Below the pieces are notes generated by a model. The model made no database searches. It saw only the letters and a program-made list of their open reading frames with translations, and was not told where the DNA came from. 64,000 bases of DNA from Stenotrophomonas daejeonensis (GTDB lineage: Bacteria > Pseudomonadota > Gammaproteobacteria > Xanthomonadales > Xanthomonadaceae). Where the stretch lies: positions 62,001 to 126,000 of the forward strand of contig NZ_LDJP01000016.1 of the NCBI RefSeq assembly GCF_001431505.1, in the 5' to 3' direction. Numbering within the stretch: position 1 is the stretch's first letter; each line of letters begins with the position of its first letter. Below, piece after piece: positions 1-9,938 of this stretch. Made by a program: the position numbers and the translations under genes.

Positions 1-256
1 AACGGGCGTCGTCGCTCAGCCGTTCCATCCAGCGCAGCATGGATTGCGCGGCGTACTGCACCGCGTCATGGCTGGCCTGGCGCTCGGGCACGCGCAGCAC
101 CCGGTCGGTTTCGTACCAGAGCAACGGCAGCGCGGTGAGCAGGCCAAGCAACCACGGCGCGGCGATCAGCGCCACCCGCCACGGCTGCAGGCGCACGCCC
201 GCCCAGGCCTCCTGCCAGCGCCGCCGGAGGAACCCCGCGCGCGGCACTTCAGCCAT
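1..256 (-). CDS. Membrane sensor protein, N-terminal fragment
   Basis: Partial gene; its 3' part lies beyond the window's left edge. About 85 N-terminal residues are visible: a basic cytoplasmic start (MAEVPRAGFLRRRW), one strong membrane helix at about residues 25-45 (VALIAAPWLLGLLTALPLLWY), then a hydrophilic segment likely to be periplasmic. This is the usual N-terminus of a membrane-bound sensor kinase or diguanylate cyclase, but no output domain is in view, so the class is not assigned. The ATG at 256 lies inside the end of the upstream EAL gene, with an 8-base overlap, so the two are probably translationally coupled and work in one signalling pathway. Confidence 0.6.
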   Translation of the reverse strand, partial: MAEVPRAGFLRRRWQEAWAGVRLQPWRVALIAAPWLLGLLTALPLLWYETDRVLRVPERQASHDAVQYAAQSMLRWMERLSDDAR

Positions 257-2486
257 CGCCCGTCCGCTGCCGGCGCATGCGGGCGATGAAATCCTCCAGC
301 GGTTCGGGCCGCGCGAACAGGTAGCCCTGGGCGCAGGGGCAGTCGTGTTCGCGCAGCCAGTTGGCCTGCTCCCGGGTTTCCACGCCTTCGGCCACCACGT
401 CCAGCCCCAGCCGGCGCCCCAGTGCGAGGATCATGTCGGCCACGCTGCTTTCGCCGCGGGCTTCGCCGATTTCCGAGGTGAAGTGGCGGTCCAGCTTGAG
501 CCGCGTCACCGGCAGCGAGTGCACGTAGCGCAGCGACGAATAGCCGGTGCCGAAATCGTCCACGGCGATGCCGAACCCCAACCTCCGCAACCGCGCCAAC
601 AGTTCGCGTCCAGCCTGGTAGTCGTTCATCACCGCGCCTTCGGTGATTTCCAGTTCCATCCGCCGCGGTTCGATGCCCTGCTTCTCCAGCGTGGCCGCCA
701 GTTCGTCGATGAATTCGCGCCGGTGCAATTGCAGCGGCGACACGTTCACCGACAGCGGCACCTCGGGGAAGCCGGCCGCCTCCAGCGCGCGCAGCGCGTC
801 GCAGGTCAGTTCGATCACGCGCTGGCCCAGCGGCACGATCAGGCCGCTGGCCTCGGCCACCGGGATGAACTCCGCTGGCGACACCGGCTGGCCGTTCTCG
901 TTCCAGCGCGCCAGCACCTCGGCGCCGACGACGGCGCCGCTGTCCATGTCCACCTGCGCCTGCAGCGCGACACCGATGCGGTCCTCGCGCAGCGCGCGGT
1001 ACAGCGCCCGCGACTGCAGGAAACGCTGCAGGTTCTCCTGCTCGCCCTCGGCACGGTAGTCGGCCACGCCATGCCCGCCATCGGCGCGGATGCGGTTCAC
1101 CAGCAGCAGGCCCGCGGCGACTGCTCCGCCGGCACCGCCGCGATAATGGTCCAGGTCCACCCGCGCCGCATCCACCCGCAGGAACGGCAGCTCGCCGGTG
1201 TCCTCGCTCTGTTCCAGTGCGCTGACCGGATCCAGCGCCAGCCACGTCGTCGGGCCCAGCACCGCGAACGTGCCCTCGTGCAGCCGCGCTACCCTGCACG
1301 GCGGGGGATACAGCTGCCCCAGCCGTTCGGCCATGCGCTGCAGCAGCAGGTCGCCCTGCTCCGGGCCAAGCGCCAGGCTGCCGTCAGTGTATTGCCCCAG
1401 GTCCACCACCAGCAGGCTCTGCCCGCTGGGCCAGGGCTGCTCCAGCACCTGCTGCAGCTCCAGCCGCAGCGCATTGCCGTTGGGAATGTCGAGCAGGCTG
1501 TCGCGGTAGGCCACCCGGTCCAGCCGCGAGGTCAGGTCGACATTGACCAGGCTGGCATTGGCATGGGCGGTGAACACCTGCAGCAGTTCATGCTCCTCGG
1601 CGTCGAGCGAACGCTCGCTGGCCAGGTACGCCACCAGCGGCGGCACCCGGCCATCGCCATCCAGGTACAGCATCTGGCAGGCCGGCATGCCGACGCTGGC
1701 ACGGGTGGCGAACGCCTCGGCCAGCAGGTCGCGCGCCATCGCATCGTCGACATCCGCCAGCCAGCGCCCCTGCTGCGTCGCGAAGGCACCATCGGCGGCA
1801 ATCACGCGCACGCCCTCCGGCGGCGTGCCGTTCCCGTCCTCGCGCACGCACACCAGACCATCGGCAGGCATTTCCAGCAGCGTGGCCAGTTCATGCAGCA
1901 ACTGTCGCGAAAAACCGTCCAGGTCGCGCTGCCCGGTCAGGCGGTTGCCCATCTGCACGATGTGCTGCAGGCCACGCTTGGCCCGCGCCAGCGCGTGGAT
2001 CTCGCTCCAGGTGCGCAGCGAGCCGGTGACGATGCCCTGCAAGCGCTCGCGGTACAGGTCGGTCTTCAGCCAGTAATCGCTGACATCCAGCTGCTGCAGT
2101 GTCTTGCGCATCGGCGCCATGCCCGGCTGGCCGGTGATCAGCACGATGCGTACCTCGGCGTTGCCCAGTTGCTCGCGCACCGCGCGCACCAGCTGCAGGC
2201 CGGCGTCGTCGCTCTCCATCACCACGTCCAGCAGGATGGCCGAGACATCGGGGTGGGCGACCATCACCTCCTGCGCTTCACTGGAGGAGGACGCGGTCAG
2301 CAGCCGCAGCGGGCTGTCGTTGAAGCGGAAGTCGGACAGCGCCATGCGCAGCGACTGCTGGAACGCGGGGTCGTCGTCCACGCTCAATACGGTAAAAGCG
2401 ACACCGTCGGCAGGCGGACCGTCGTCTGCCTGTTCCTGGCGGAACTCGAACATCCTGTCATCGCCCGACCGAACGCTACCGCTCAT
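249..2486 (-). CDS. Response regulator with DUF3369, degenerate GGDEF and EAL domains
   Basis: A 745-residue cytoplasmic signalling protein, likely a phosphorelay-controlled c-di-GMP phosphodiesterase. Domains in order: receiver at about 30-150 (VLSVDDDPAF, then ILLDVVMESDD with the phospho-acceptor Asp), DUF3369 at about 170-320, a GGDEF-like domain at about 330-440 whose signature is replaced by LHEGTF (so no cyclase activity is expected), and EAL at about 495-740. The EAL motif reads EVL near residue 520. ELEITEG, the DDFGTGYSSL loop near 640 and AEGVE near 697 are kept, so hydrolysis of c-di-GMP is plausible. The ATG at 2486 follows a purine-rich GGGGGGAAG site. The gene sits next to pilB and overlaps a membrane sensor gene, suggesting control of pili or attachment by c-di-GMP. 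Confidence 0.9.
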   Translation of the reverse strand: MSGSVRSGDDRMFEFRQEQADDGPPADGVAFTVLSVDDDPAFQQSLRMALSDFRFNDSPLRLLTASSSSEAQEVMVAHPDVSAILLDVVMESDDAGLQLVRAVREQLGNAEVRIVLITGQPGMAPMRKTLQQLDVSDYWLKTDLYRERLQGIVTGSLRTWSEIHALARAKRGLQHIVQMGNRLTGQRDLDGFSRQLLHELATLLEMPADGLVCVREDGNGTPPEGVRVIAADGAFATQQGRWLADVDDAMARDLLAEAFATRASVGMPACQMLYLDGDGRVPPLVAYLASERSLDAEEHELLQVFTAHANASLVNVDLTSRLDRVAYRDSLLDIPNGNALRLELQQVLEQPWPSGQSLLVVDLGQYTDGSLALGPEQGDLLLQRMAERLGQLYPPPCRVARLHEGTFAVLGPTTWLALDPVSALEQSEDTGELPFLRVDAARVDLDHYRGGAGGAVAAGLLLVNRIRADGGHGVADYRAEGEQENLQRFLQSRALYRALREDRIGVALQAQVDMDSGAVVGAEVLARWNENGQPVSPAEFIPVAEASGLIVPLGQRVIELTCDALRALEAAGFPEVPLSVNVSPLQLHRREFIDELAATLEKQGIEPRRMELEITEGAVMNDYQAGRELLARLRRLGFGIAVDDFGTGYSSLRYVHSLPVTRLKLDRHFTSEIGEARGESSVADMILALGRRLGLDVVAEGVETREQANWLREHDCPCAQGYLFARPEPLEDFIARMRRQRTGDG

Positions 2487-2629
2487 GCACTCTTCCCCCC
2501 AGACACCGCTGCGTGGACCGACACGTGCCGCGCCAGCCTACCGCAACCCCGCGCAGCGGTCGAACCACCCTGCCAGCCCCTGTCCCCAAGGTATCGGCCG
2601 GGCGTCAACTCGCTTGAGGAGCGGGACGC

Positions 2630-2699
2630 GTAGGTGCCGGGCTTGCCCGGCACAGGGCTTCACCGAGAAAGCCCCATGCGGGGCAAGCCCCGCATCTAC
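2630..2699. repeat. GTAG-type REP pair (SMAG-like)
   Basis: GTAG at the left end, CTAC at the right end. Two stem-loops face each other: left stem GTGCCGGGC/GCCCGGCAC, right stem ATGCGGGGC/GCCCCGCAT. It lies in the 311-base gap between pilB and the EAL gene; apart from this and the next copy, nothing else is seen in that gap. Confidence 0.85.
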
Positions 2700-2710
2700 A
2701 AGATTGCCTC

Positions 2711-2778
2711 GTAGGTGCCGGGCTTGCCCGGCACGGGGCTTCACCGGAAAAGCGCCGCGGGGCGAGCCCCGCATCCAC
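2711..2778. repeat. GTAG-type REP pair, second tandem copy
   Basis: Starts GTAGGTGCCGGGC and ends GCATCCAC, so the right terminal CTAC has decayed to CCAC. It lies 11 bases after the previous copy, about 20 bases past the pilB stop codon. Transcripts of pilB would end in this folded region. Confidence 0.8.
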
Positions 2779-2797
2779 AAAGGCACGAGGGACTGGC

Positions 2798-4522
<1,725 letters not shown>

Positions 4523-4755
4523 TCAGTTTTCCCCAGAGCAGACAGCAATGGGGCGATTGTAGCCTTGGGCCGGCGCCATATGCGGCGGCCATGCGGAGCA
4601 GGCATTTCCCTGCCCCATGCCTCGGGCCAACCAACCCGACCAATCTGCCGCACCCACTCAAATTCTGCGACGAGCACCACGTCCCGGCACACCCGCATTC
4701 CCCGGTGGCCGCTTCCCGCTACCATGTGGCCGGGGAGAATCAACAGGTACACCAC

Positions 4756-5613
4756 GTGCAGCAACTGAGCATCATCCTGCCGGCCAAGAACGAGGCCGAG
4801 GGCCTGCAACGCACCTTGCCGGCACTGCGGCAGGCATACCCGCAGGCCGAGATCATCGTCGTCAACGACGGTTCCACCGACGACACCGCCGCCATCGCCG
4901 CCAGCCACGGTGCGCAGGTGGTCAGCAACCCCTACTCGATGGGCAACGGCGCGGCGATCAAGCGCGGCAGCCGCGCCGCCAGCGGCGACGTGCTGGTGTT
5001 CATGGATGCCGACGGCCAGCACAGCGCGCAACACATCGCCGCGCTGCTGGCCAAGCTGGAAGAGGGATACGACATGGTGGTAGGAGCGCGAGACGCCAGC
5101 GGCCAGGCCAACCTGCATCGCGGCCTGGCCAACGGCTTCTACAACCGCCTGGCCAGCCACATGACCGGCCACTGCATCGATGACCTGACCTCCGGCTTCC
5201 GCGCCGTACGCGCGGAGAAGTTCCGTGAGTTCCTGCACCTGCTACCCAATGGCTTCAGCTACCCCACCACCAGCACCATGGCGTTCTTCCGCAGCGCCTA
5301 CCCGGTAGCCTATGTGCCCATCCCGGTAGCCAAGCGCGTGGGGACCGGCAGCCACATCCGCCCGATAAAGGACGGCATTCGTTTCCTTCTGATCATCTTC
5401 AAGATCGCCACGTTGTATTCGCCGTTGAAACTGTTTGCGCCCGTAGCCATTGCCTTTTTCCTCACTGGGCTGGGTTATTACGGCTACACCTTTGCCACCA
5501 TGCACCGTTTCACCAATATGAGCGTCCTGCTGTTCAGCGCAGCAGTAATCATCTTCCTGATCGGGCTGATTTCCGAGCAGATCACCAATCTGACCTATCG
5601 GCGCGATGGCTGA
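4756..5613 (+). CDS. GT2 glycosyltransferase, polyprenol-phosphate sugar type
   Basis: About 285 residues. The N-terminal GT-A fold resembles dolichol-phosphate-mannose synthases: LSIILPAKNEAEG at the start, NDGSTDDT near 37, and the metal-binding MDADGQH near 85. Two hydrophobic C-terminal helices follow (about 225-275). Enzymes of this type usually move a sugar onto undecaprenyl phosphate at the inner membrane. The start is uncertain: GTG at 4756 fits the family N-terminus, with an in-frame GTG at 4726 as the alternative. It is divergent from pilB, and its stop overlaps the next gene by 8 bases, so these are the first two genes of a plus-strand operon. Confidence 0.85.
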   Translation: MQQLSIILPAKNEAEGLQRTLPALRQAYPQAEIIVVNDGSTDDTAAIAASHGAQVVSNPYSMGNGAAIKRGSRAASGDVLVFMDADGQHSAQHIAALLAKLEEGYDMVVGARDASGQANLHRGLANGFYNRLASHMTGHCIDDLTSGFRAVRAEKFREFLHLLPNGFSYPTTSTMAFFRSAYPVAYVPIPVAKRVGTGSHIRPIKDGIRFLLIIFKIATLYSPLKLFAPVAIAFFLTGLGYYGYTFATMHRFTNMSVLLFSAAVIIFLIGLISEQITNLTYRRDG

Positions 5614-6796
5614 ACCCCTACGCCCCCGGGTTCTCCTCGTCACCCGCAACCTGCCGCCATTAGTAGGCGGCATGGAACGACTGAACTGGCATATTGCCGA
5701 TGAACTGTCACGCTATGCCCAGGTACGGATAGTCGGTCCCGAAGGCTCTGCCACCCAGCGCCCCGCACAGGTAGAGCTGACCGAAGTGCCGTTGCGTCCG
5801 CTATGGCGATTCCTGATTATCTCGGCTTGGCGAGCCATGCACATTGCCCTCTCTTGGAAGCCGGATATCGTATTGGCCGGCAGCGGGTTGACTGCTCCCG
5901 CAGCCCTGATGGCCGCACGCATGGCAAATGCCCGTGCCAATGTGTACCTGCATGGACTAGATGCCGCTGTACGACACCCCATCTATCGCGCGCTATGGCA
6001 TCCCGCTATCCGTCGCATGGATGGCGTCATCGCCAACAGCCGGCCCACCTCCGAACTGGCACTCAGGCTGGGAGTCATCGAACCTCGCTTGCGCATCGTG
6101 CACCCTGGCGTGCAGATTCCGAACGCACCGCAGTCTGCTGCTACACTTCAGGCATTCCGGCAACGCCACGGCCTTGGCGACAACCGTCTCCTGCTGTCTA
6201 TTGGCCGCCTGACCACCCGCAAGGGATTGCGCGAGTTCGTTCAGCATGCACTACCGGCCATCGTCCACGAGATCCCCGACACCACCCTCGTCGTCATTGG
6301 CGATGCTCCCGCCGACTCGTTGCACGTCAGCCAGCAAACCCGCGAAAGCATCCAGGCCGTAGCTAATGCCGCAGGTATCGGCCAACATCTGCGCTTCCTC
6401 GGTGTCATCACTGATCCTGCAGAACTAACATGCGCCTATGAATGTGCAGCATTGCACGTGTTTCCGGTACGGAGCCTTCCTGGCGATCCAGAGGGTTTCG
6501 GAATGGTTGCCATCGAAGCTGCTGCACATGGAGTGCCCACCGTTGCATTCGCCACCGGGGGCGTAGTGGATGCCGTAGCCCAAGGACAATCCGGCTATCT
6601 GGTGGAACCAGGAGATTATTCTGGACTGGCGCAGGCCGCGTTACGGGCCCTGAATGGGAAAACCACCATGGAACGGAGCAGAGCAACGTTTTTTGCCCGA
6701 CAATTCGCATGGCCACGTTTCGGTGAAAGCCTCCGCGAAGCACTGCAATTGACCACAAGCCCACCTAATCCCCAGGCCTGCGTTGAAAATAAATAA
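5606..6796 (+). CDS. GT4 family glycosyltransferase
   Basis: A 396-residue GT-B enzyme that would add a sugar from a nucleotide donor to a growing glycan. The N-terminal Rossmann domain has the glycine-rich acceptor loop (PPLVGGMERLNWHIA). The C-terminal donor domain has LLLSIGRLTTRKGL near residue 195 and the GT4 E-x7-E motif EGFGMVAIE near 295-303. No signal peptide is present. It is coupled at both ends: the start overlaps the GT2 stop by 8 bases, and the stop overlaps the next gene by 14. Base composition here is lower in G+C than in the flanking pil and housekeeping genes, suggesting acquired DNA. The sugar donor cannot be told from sequence. Confidence 0.88.
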   Translation: MAEPLRPRVLLVTRNLPPLVGGMERLNWHIADELSRYAQVRIVGPEGSATQRPAQVELTEVPLRPLWRFLIISAWRAMHIALSWKPDIVLAGSGLTAPAALMAARMANARANVYLHGLDAAVRHPIYRALWHPAIRRMDGVIANSRPTSELALRLGVIEPRLRIVHPGVQIPNAPQSAATLQAFRQRHGLGDNRLLLSIGRLTTRKGLREFVQHALPAIVHEIPDTTLVVIGDAPADSLHVSQQTRESIQAVANAAGIGQHLRFLGVITDPAELTCAYECAALHVFPVRSLPGDPEGFGMVAIEAAAHGVPTVAFATGGVVDAVAQGQSGYLVEPGDYSGLAQAALRALNGKTTMERSRATFFARQFAWPRFGESLREALQLTTSPPNPQACVENK

Positions 6797-7961
6797 GCAT
6801 AACCCGGTGCATTGGTGCCAACTTGCTACCTTCGCACTGCAAGCAGTGATCGGGCTTCTCTTCCGCCCTTTCAGGAAGAAATCAGCCATCGTTCTTTATG
6901 GCCACAAGCTCAACGGCAACCTGCTGCCTATATACCAGCGCTGTCCTTCTGCCATATTCCTGAGCATGGACCGCGCATACTGCCGGGAGCTGCAGTACGC
7001 CGGCATCCGCAGCCAATGGGCTTGCTCCCCCAGAGCCGCGGCACTACTGGCACGCACCCTGGCCATCATCAGCGATCACGGCCTGCATAGCCTTGAAATA
7101 ATGTTGCCTGCCTACCGCAAGGCAGGCTTGAGGTGCATTGATGTCTGGCATGGAATCCCCTTCAAGGGTTTCGACATCAATGATTTCCGTTTGCAGCATG
7201 AATATGACGAAATCTGGGTAGCATCAACATCGCAGCGAAGCCTTTGGATTGAAAAATTCGGATTTTCTCCAGACAAGGTCCACGCCACGGGGTATATGCG
7301 GACTGATCGTTTGATCCTTCGAACCGCGGACGAATCAATCGCCAAGCTCCAACTGGGTCTGGATCCGTCGACATGCGGCAAGACCATCCTGTTTGCTCCC
7401 ACATGGACGCAGGATGACGAGGGGCGCAGCATCTACCCCTTCGGTTGCAACGAACAGCAATTCCTCGCAGCCCTGTCCGCATTGGCCGTCGATCATGGCG
7501 CGACGATCCTGCTGCGCAGCCACCTAAATACCGGCGCCAAGCCCTCTCCCGCCCTTCCGAGGATAGTGAGTCTGCCCAGCACCATCTACCCTGATGCGGA
7601 GTCCATCCTCCTCGCCAGCGACGTCCTTGTATGCGACTGGTCATCTATCGCCTTCGATTTTCTTCTGCTTGACCGCCCTACCCTGTTCCTGGACGTGCCT
7701 CCACCATTCCGCAAAGGATTCTCACTCGGCCCCGAATATCGCTTCGGCAGTATCGTGAAGGACCTGCATGGTCTACTGCGCATGCTGGAAATGTGCATCA
7801 ATCAGCCGAGAACCTATTGGCAGGCACATGAAATACATCATCAGGACATCAAGGAACGGGTATACGGCAACATGGCAGACGGCAATGCAACGGAAAACTG
7901 CATTGCGCGCCTGCGAAAAATATCGGGAAAGCCGGAAACTAGAGCCTTATCTTCTCGATGA
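6783..7961 (+). CDS. CDP-glycerol:glycan glycerophosphotransferase family protein (TagB/TagF-like)
   Basis: 392 residues, with a TTG start inside the end of the GT4 gene. The family catalytic block is present: DVWHGIPFKGF near residue 121, an ATG-YMRTD segment near 180, a FAPTW element near 212, RSHLN near 245 and CDWSSIAFDF near 284. Known members transfer glycerol phosphate from CDP-glycerol to teichoic acid linkage units in Gram-positives and to capsule or LPS glycans in some Gram-negatives. The short N-terminal hydrophobic stretch suggests membrane association. The matching CDP-glycerol synthase lies convergent and overlapping just downstream, which strengthens the substrate call. The gene is richer in A/T than its surroundings. 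Confidence 0.85.
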   Translation: MKINKHNPVHWCQLATFALQAVIGLLFRPFRKKSAIVLYGHKLNGNLLPIYQRCPSAIFLSMDRAYCRELQYAGIRSQWACSPRAAALLARTLAIISDHGLHSLEIMLPAYRKAGLRCIDVWHGIPFKGFDINDFRLQHEYDEIWVASTSQRSLWIEKFGFSPDKVHATGYMRTDRLILRTADESIAKLQLGLDPSTCGKTILFAPTWTQDDEGRSIYPFGCNEQQFLAALSALAVDHGATILLRSHLNTGAKPSPALPRIVSLPSTIYPDAESILLASDVLVCDWSSIAFDFLLLDRPTLFLDVPPPFRKGFSLGPEYRFGSIVKDLHGLLRMLEMCINQPRTYWQAHEIHHQDIKERVYGNMADGNATENCIARLRKISGKPETRALSSR

Positions 7962-8328
7962 TTTCCGTGGTGGATACGGACGGCGTCCGTTCGAAATAGA
8001 CCACCCTGCAGATATCGGAATATTCATCGAAGCGTCCTCGCCAGTCATCTCCCATTGCCAATACATCCGCTGCATGCTGCAGCAAATAGTCACGCTTCTG
8101 TGCAAGTGACTCCTCAAGAAACACCGAGTCGACGCAACGCAACGCAGAAACCAAACGCATCCGTTCGTTTTGCGGGAACACCGGCAAACGCCCCTTCTTG
8201 GCAAAATTCAGTGCATCGGATGAAATGCCCACGGCCAGACGATCACCCAATGACGCTGCACGTTCAAGAATACGCAGATGCCCGACATGAAGGACATCGA
8301 AAGTACCGAACGTGAGAATAGTTGTCAT
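7939..8328 (-). CDS. tagD: Glycerol-3-phosphate cytidylyltransferase (TagD-type)
   Basis: 129 residues, the same length as Bacillus TagD. It makes CDP-glycerol from CTP and glycerol-3-phosphate in the cytoplasm. The nucleotidyltransferase motif HVGH is at residues 14-17 and the CTP-binding RTPSVSTTEII lies near the C-terminus (RTxxxSTT in the family). I chose the ATG at 8328 (MTTILTFGTFDVLH); the open frame runs 20 residues further upstream but that part lacks family similarity. The 3' end overlaps the glycerophosphotransferase gene tail to tail by 23 bases. Its only evident use in this window is to feed the transferase next door. Confidence 0.9.
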   Translation of the reverse strand: MTTILTFGTFDVLHVGHLRILERAASLGDRLAVGISSDALNFAKKGRLPVFPQNERMRLVSALRCVDSVFLEESLAQKRDYLLQHAADVLAMGDDWRGRFDEYSDICRVVYFERTPSVSTTEIIEKIRL

Positions 8329-8440
8329 GTGCTCGCAGCCCAAGGAATCCGAAACAAAATCCATATACTCACACCGCGGGACTGACACATTGGTTCCCCA
8401 TCAGGAAACAATGCAATCATCGGGCATTCACAATGCCGCC

Positions 8441-9934
8441 CTACCAGTCACAAAGTTCCTCGTAACGTTCCAAGGGATAGATCGATTGAAGACCAGTGGC
8501 GATCAAGGCTCCACCACCGGTATCGGAGGATTTGATCTGCCCGTGCATCCACGTCAATTGCTTTGGGGTAACACAGGAACGCTTGAGAAATCGCAATTTC
8601 CAACGAGGAAAGCGGCGTGCTGCTGTGGAGTATGCCGGATTGGGAATATGCCAGTCGGCCCCATAATAACCTTCAAGAAAAGCTTCCGGGTGATTCGGCA
8701 CATATACGCTCATGCCATTCAGGCTACCCGTTCTGGCCGGCAAGAAATCTTCCCGATTGCAGTCCAAGCTGGCCATCGGGTGTACCCAGAGTCTATCGCG
8801 CTCGTGCCAGATTGCGTGGACATCCAGATGACAGGCTGGTGGAAACCCAGGCAAACGAAGCCGAAAAAGCCTGCCGCCACGATTAACTGTAACGATGAAG
8901 CCCGCCTCCACCAAAGCAATAGCAATAGCCATTCCTTCGGAAAGAACATCCCGGGAACAATCCGCATCCGAATAATAACCGACATCGAAATCATCATCAC
9001 CGGGTATGATGCCCTGATTCCGGTGTTGCCCAAGCAGGGTCCCGTACAAGACAAACAATGGCCGTCCCCATGACATATCAAAGAAGTCTCTCGCCCGGCC
9101 ATAGACCTCCATGAAGCCTCGGTGGAGCATTGCGATATCAATCGTGGCATTGACCGGGAAACCCTTCTTATCCAGCCTCACTTCGTCATCGAATACCAAC
9201 CCTGAACATCGACCATGAGGAATATGGAGCTTGGTATAGCCACAACCGTCATGAAGCAGCATATCTCCGTTCGCGAGCCGTAATGACAAGTCGCATTCGG
9301 AGGGCAGCATGGCCACAGCAGCGCGTGATATGTCAAGTGCAAATACACCGAACCCGAACAAATCCCGCGCGGACGTCAACCGGCAGATGACCTTCCCATC
9401 CACCAGCACATCAAGCTCCGACATCCCAAGTCCAGGACGCAGGAACCCATCAATCGACACTCCCCTGTATCCCATGAACACCTGATAATATCCGGGCGCC
9501 CTCCTTCGGACATCATTCGGCACGGCGCTGGCCATATCCGGACAAGCATTGCAATCGAAGAGTGGATCAACAACCTGCCCACGGCCGAGTCGAGCCAGAT
9601 TCCGCTCGCCCTGGAACTCCCAGGATTGGCGCCCTCCAAAAACAAACCTGCTGGACGAGGCATCCGCGCAACGCAGGGCGGTGGCATACAGCCGCATTGC
9701 CACCGTCCGAAGGCCCACATGCTCGGACAGTCGAGCGAGCAGATAGATACTCCCAGGCAGAGTTATTCCATTTTTCCTCAGATACCGTGCCATGCGTTTC
9801 ATGCGCGAAAGCAACCGCTCCATGATGACAGGAATCGGCAAGCTCCCCTCTTTCATGGCAGACGACGGGGAGGGGACAGAATGACACTGTCGCATGCCCC
9901 CCACACGACCAAGGGATTCTTTTTCTTCATCCAT
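8441..9934 (-). CDS. LicD-family phosphotransferase with long N-terminal extension
   Basis: About 497 residues. The C-terminal half holds the LicD/fukutin nucleotidyltransferase-fold signature, LYGTLLGQHR then GIIPGDDDFDVGYY, at about residues 295-320 of this model. LicD-type proteins move phosphocholine or a polyol phosphate onto surface glycans. The first ~250 residues contain no domain I recognise, with an 80-residue stretch possibly forming a beta-sandwich. The start is uncertain: ATG 9934 lies 4 bases past the flippase stop; an ATG at 9964 overlaps the flippase gene, and later ATGs would shorten the N-terminus by 25-40 residues. It is co-directional with the flippase upstream and the cytidylyltransferase downstream. 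A/T content is above the window norm. Confidence 0.8.
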   Translation of the reverse strand: MDEEKESLGRVGGMRQCHSVPSPSSAMKEGSLPIPVIMERLLSRMKRMARYLRKNGITLPGSIYLLARLSEHVGLRTVAMRLYATALRCADASSSRFVFGGRQSWEFQGERNLARLGRGQVVDPLFDCNACPDMASAVPNDVRRRAPGYYQVFMGYRGVSIDGFLRPGLGMSELDVLVDGKVICRLTSARDLFGFGVFALDISRAAVAMLPSECDLSLRLANGDMLLHDGCGYTKLHIPHGRCSGLVFDDEVRLDKKGFPVNATIDIAMLHRGFMEVYGRARDFFDMSWGRPLFVLYGTLLGQHRNQGIIPGDDDFDVGYYSDADCSRDVLSEGMAIAIALVEAGFIVTVNRGGRLFRLRLPGFPPACHLDVHAIWHERDRLWVHPMASLDCNREDFLPARTGSLNGMSVYVPNHPEAFLEGYYGADWHIPNPAYSTAARRFPRWKLRFLKRSCVTPKQLTWMHGQIKSSDTGGGALIATGLQSIYPLERYEELCDW

Positions 9935-9938
9935 TCTT

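Noticed and set aside
39-2633. 864-residue open frame on the plus strand
   Set aside because: It is antisense to the EAL gene and reflects the high G+C third positions of that gene. Its protein is Arg/His/Gln-rich with no domains.
2630-2778. Tandem palindromes as a CRISPR array
   Set aside because: There are only two copies, each self-inverted and with GTAG ends, and no cas genes; these are REP pairs.
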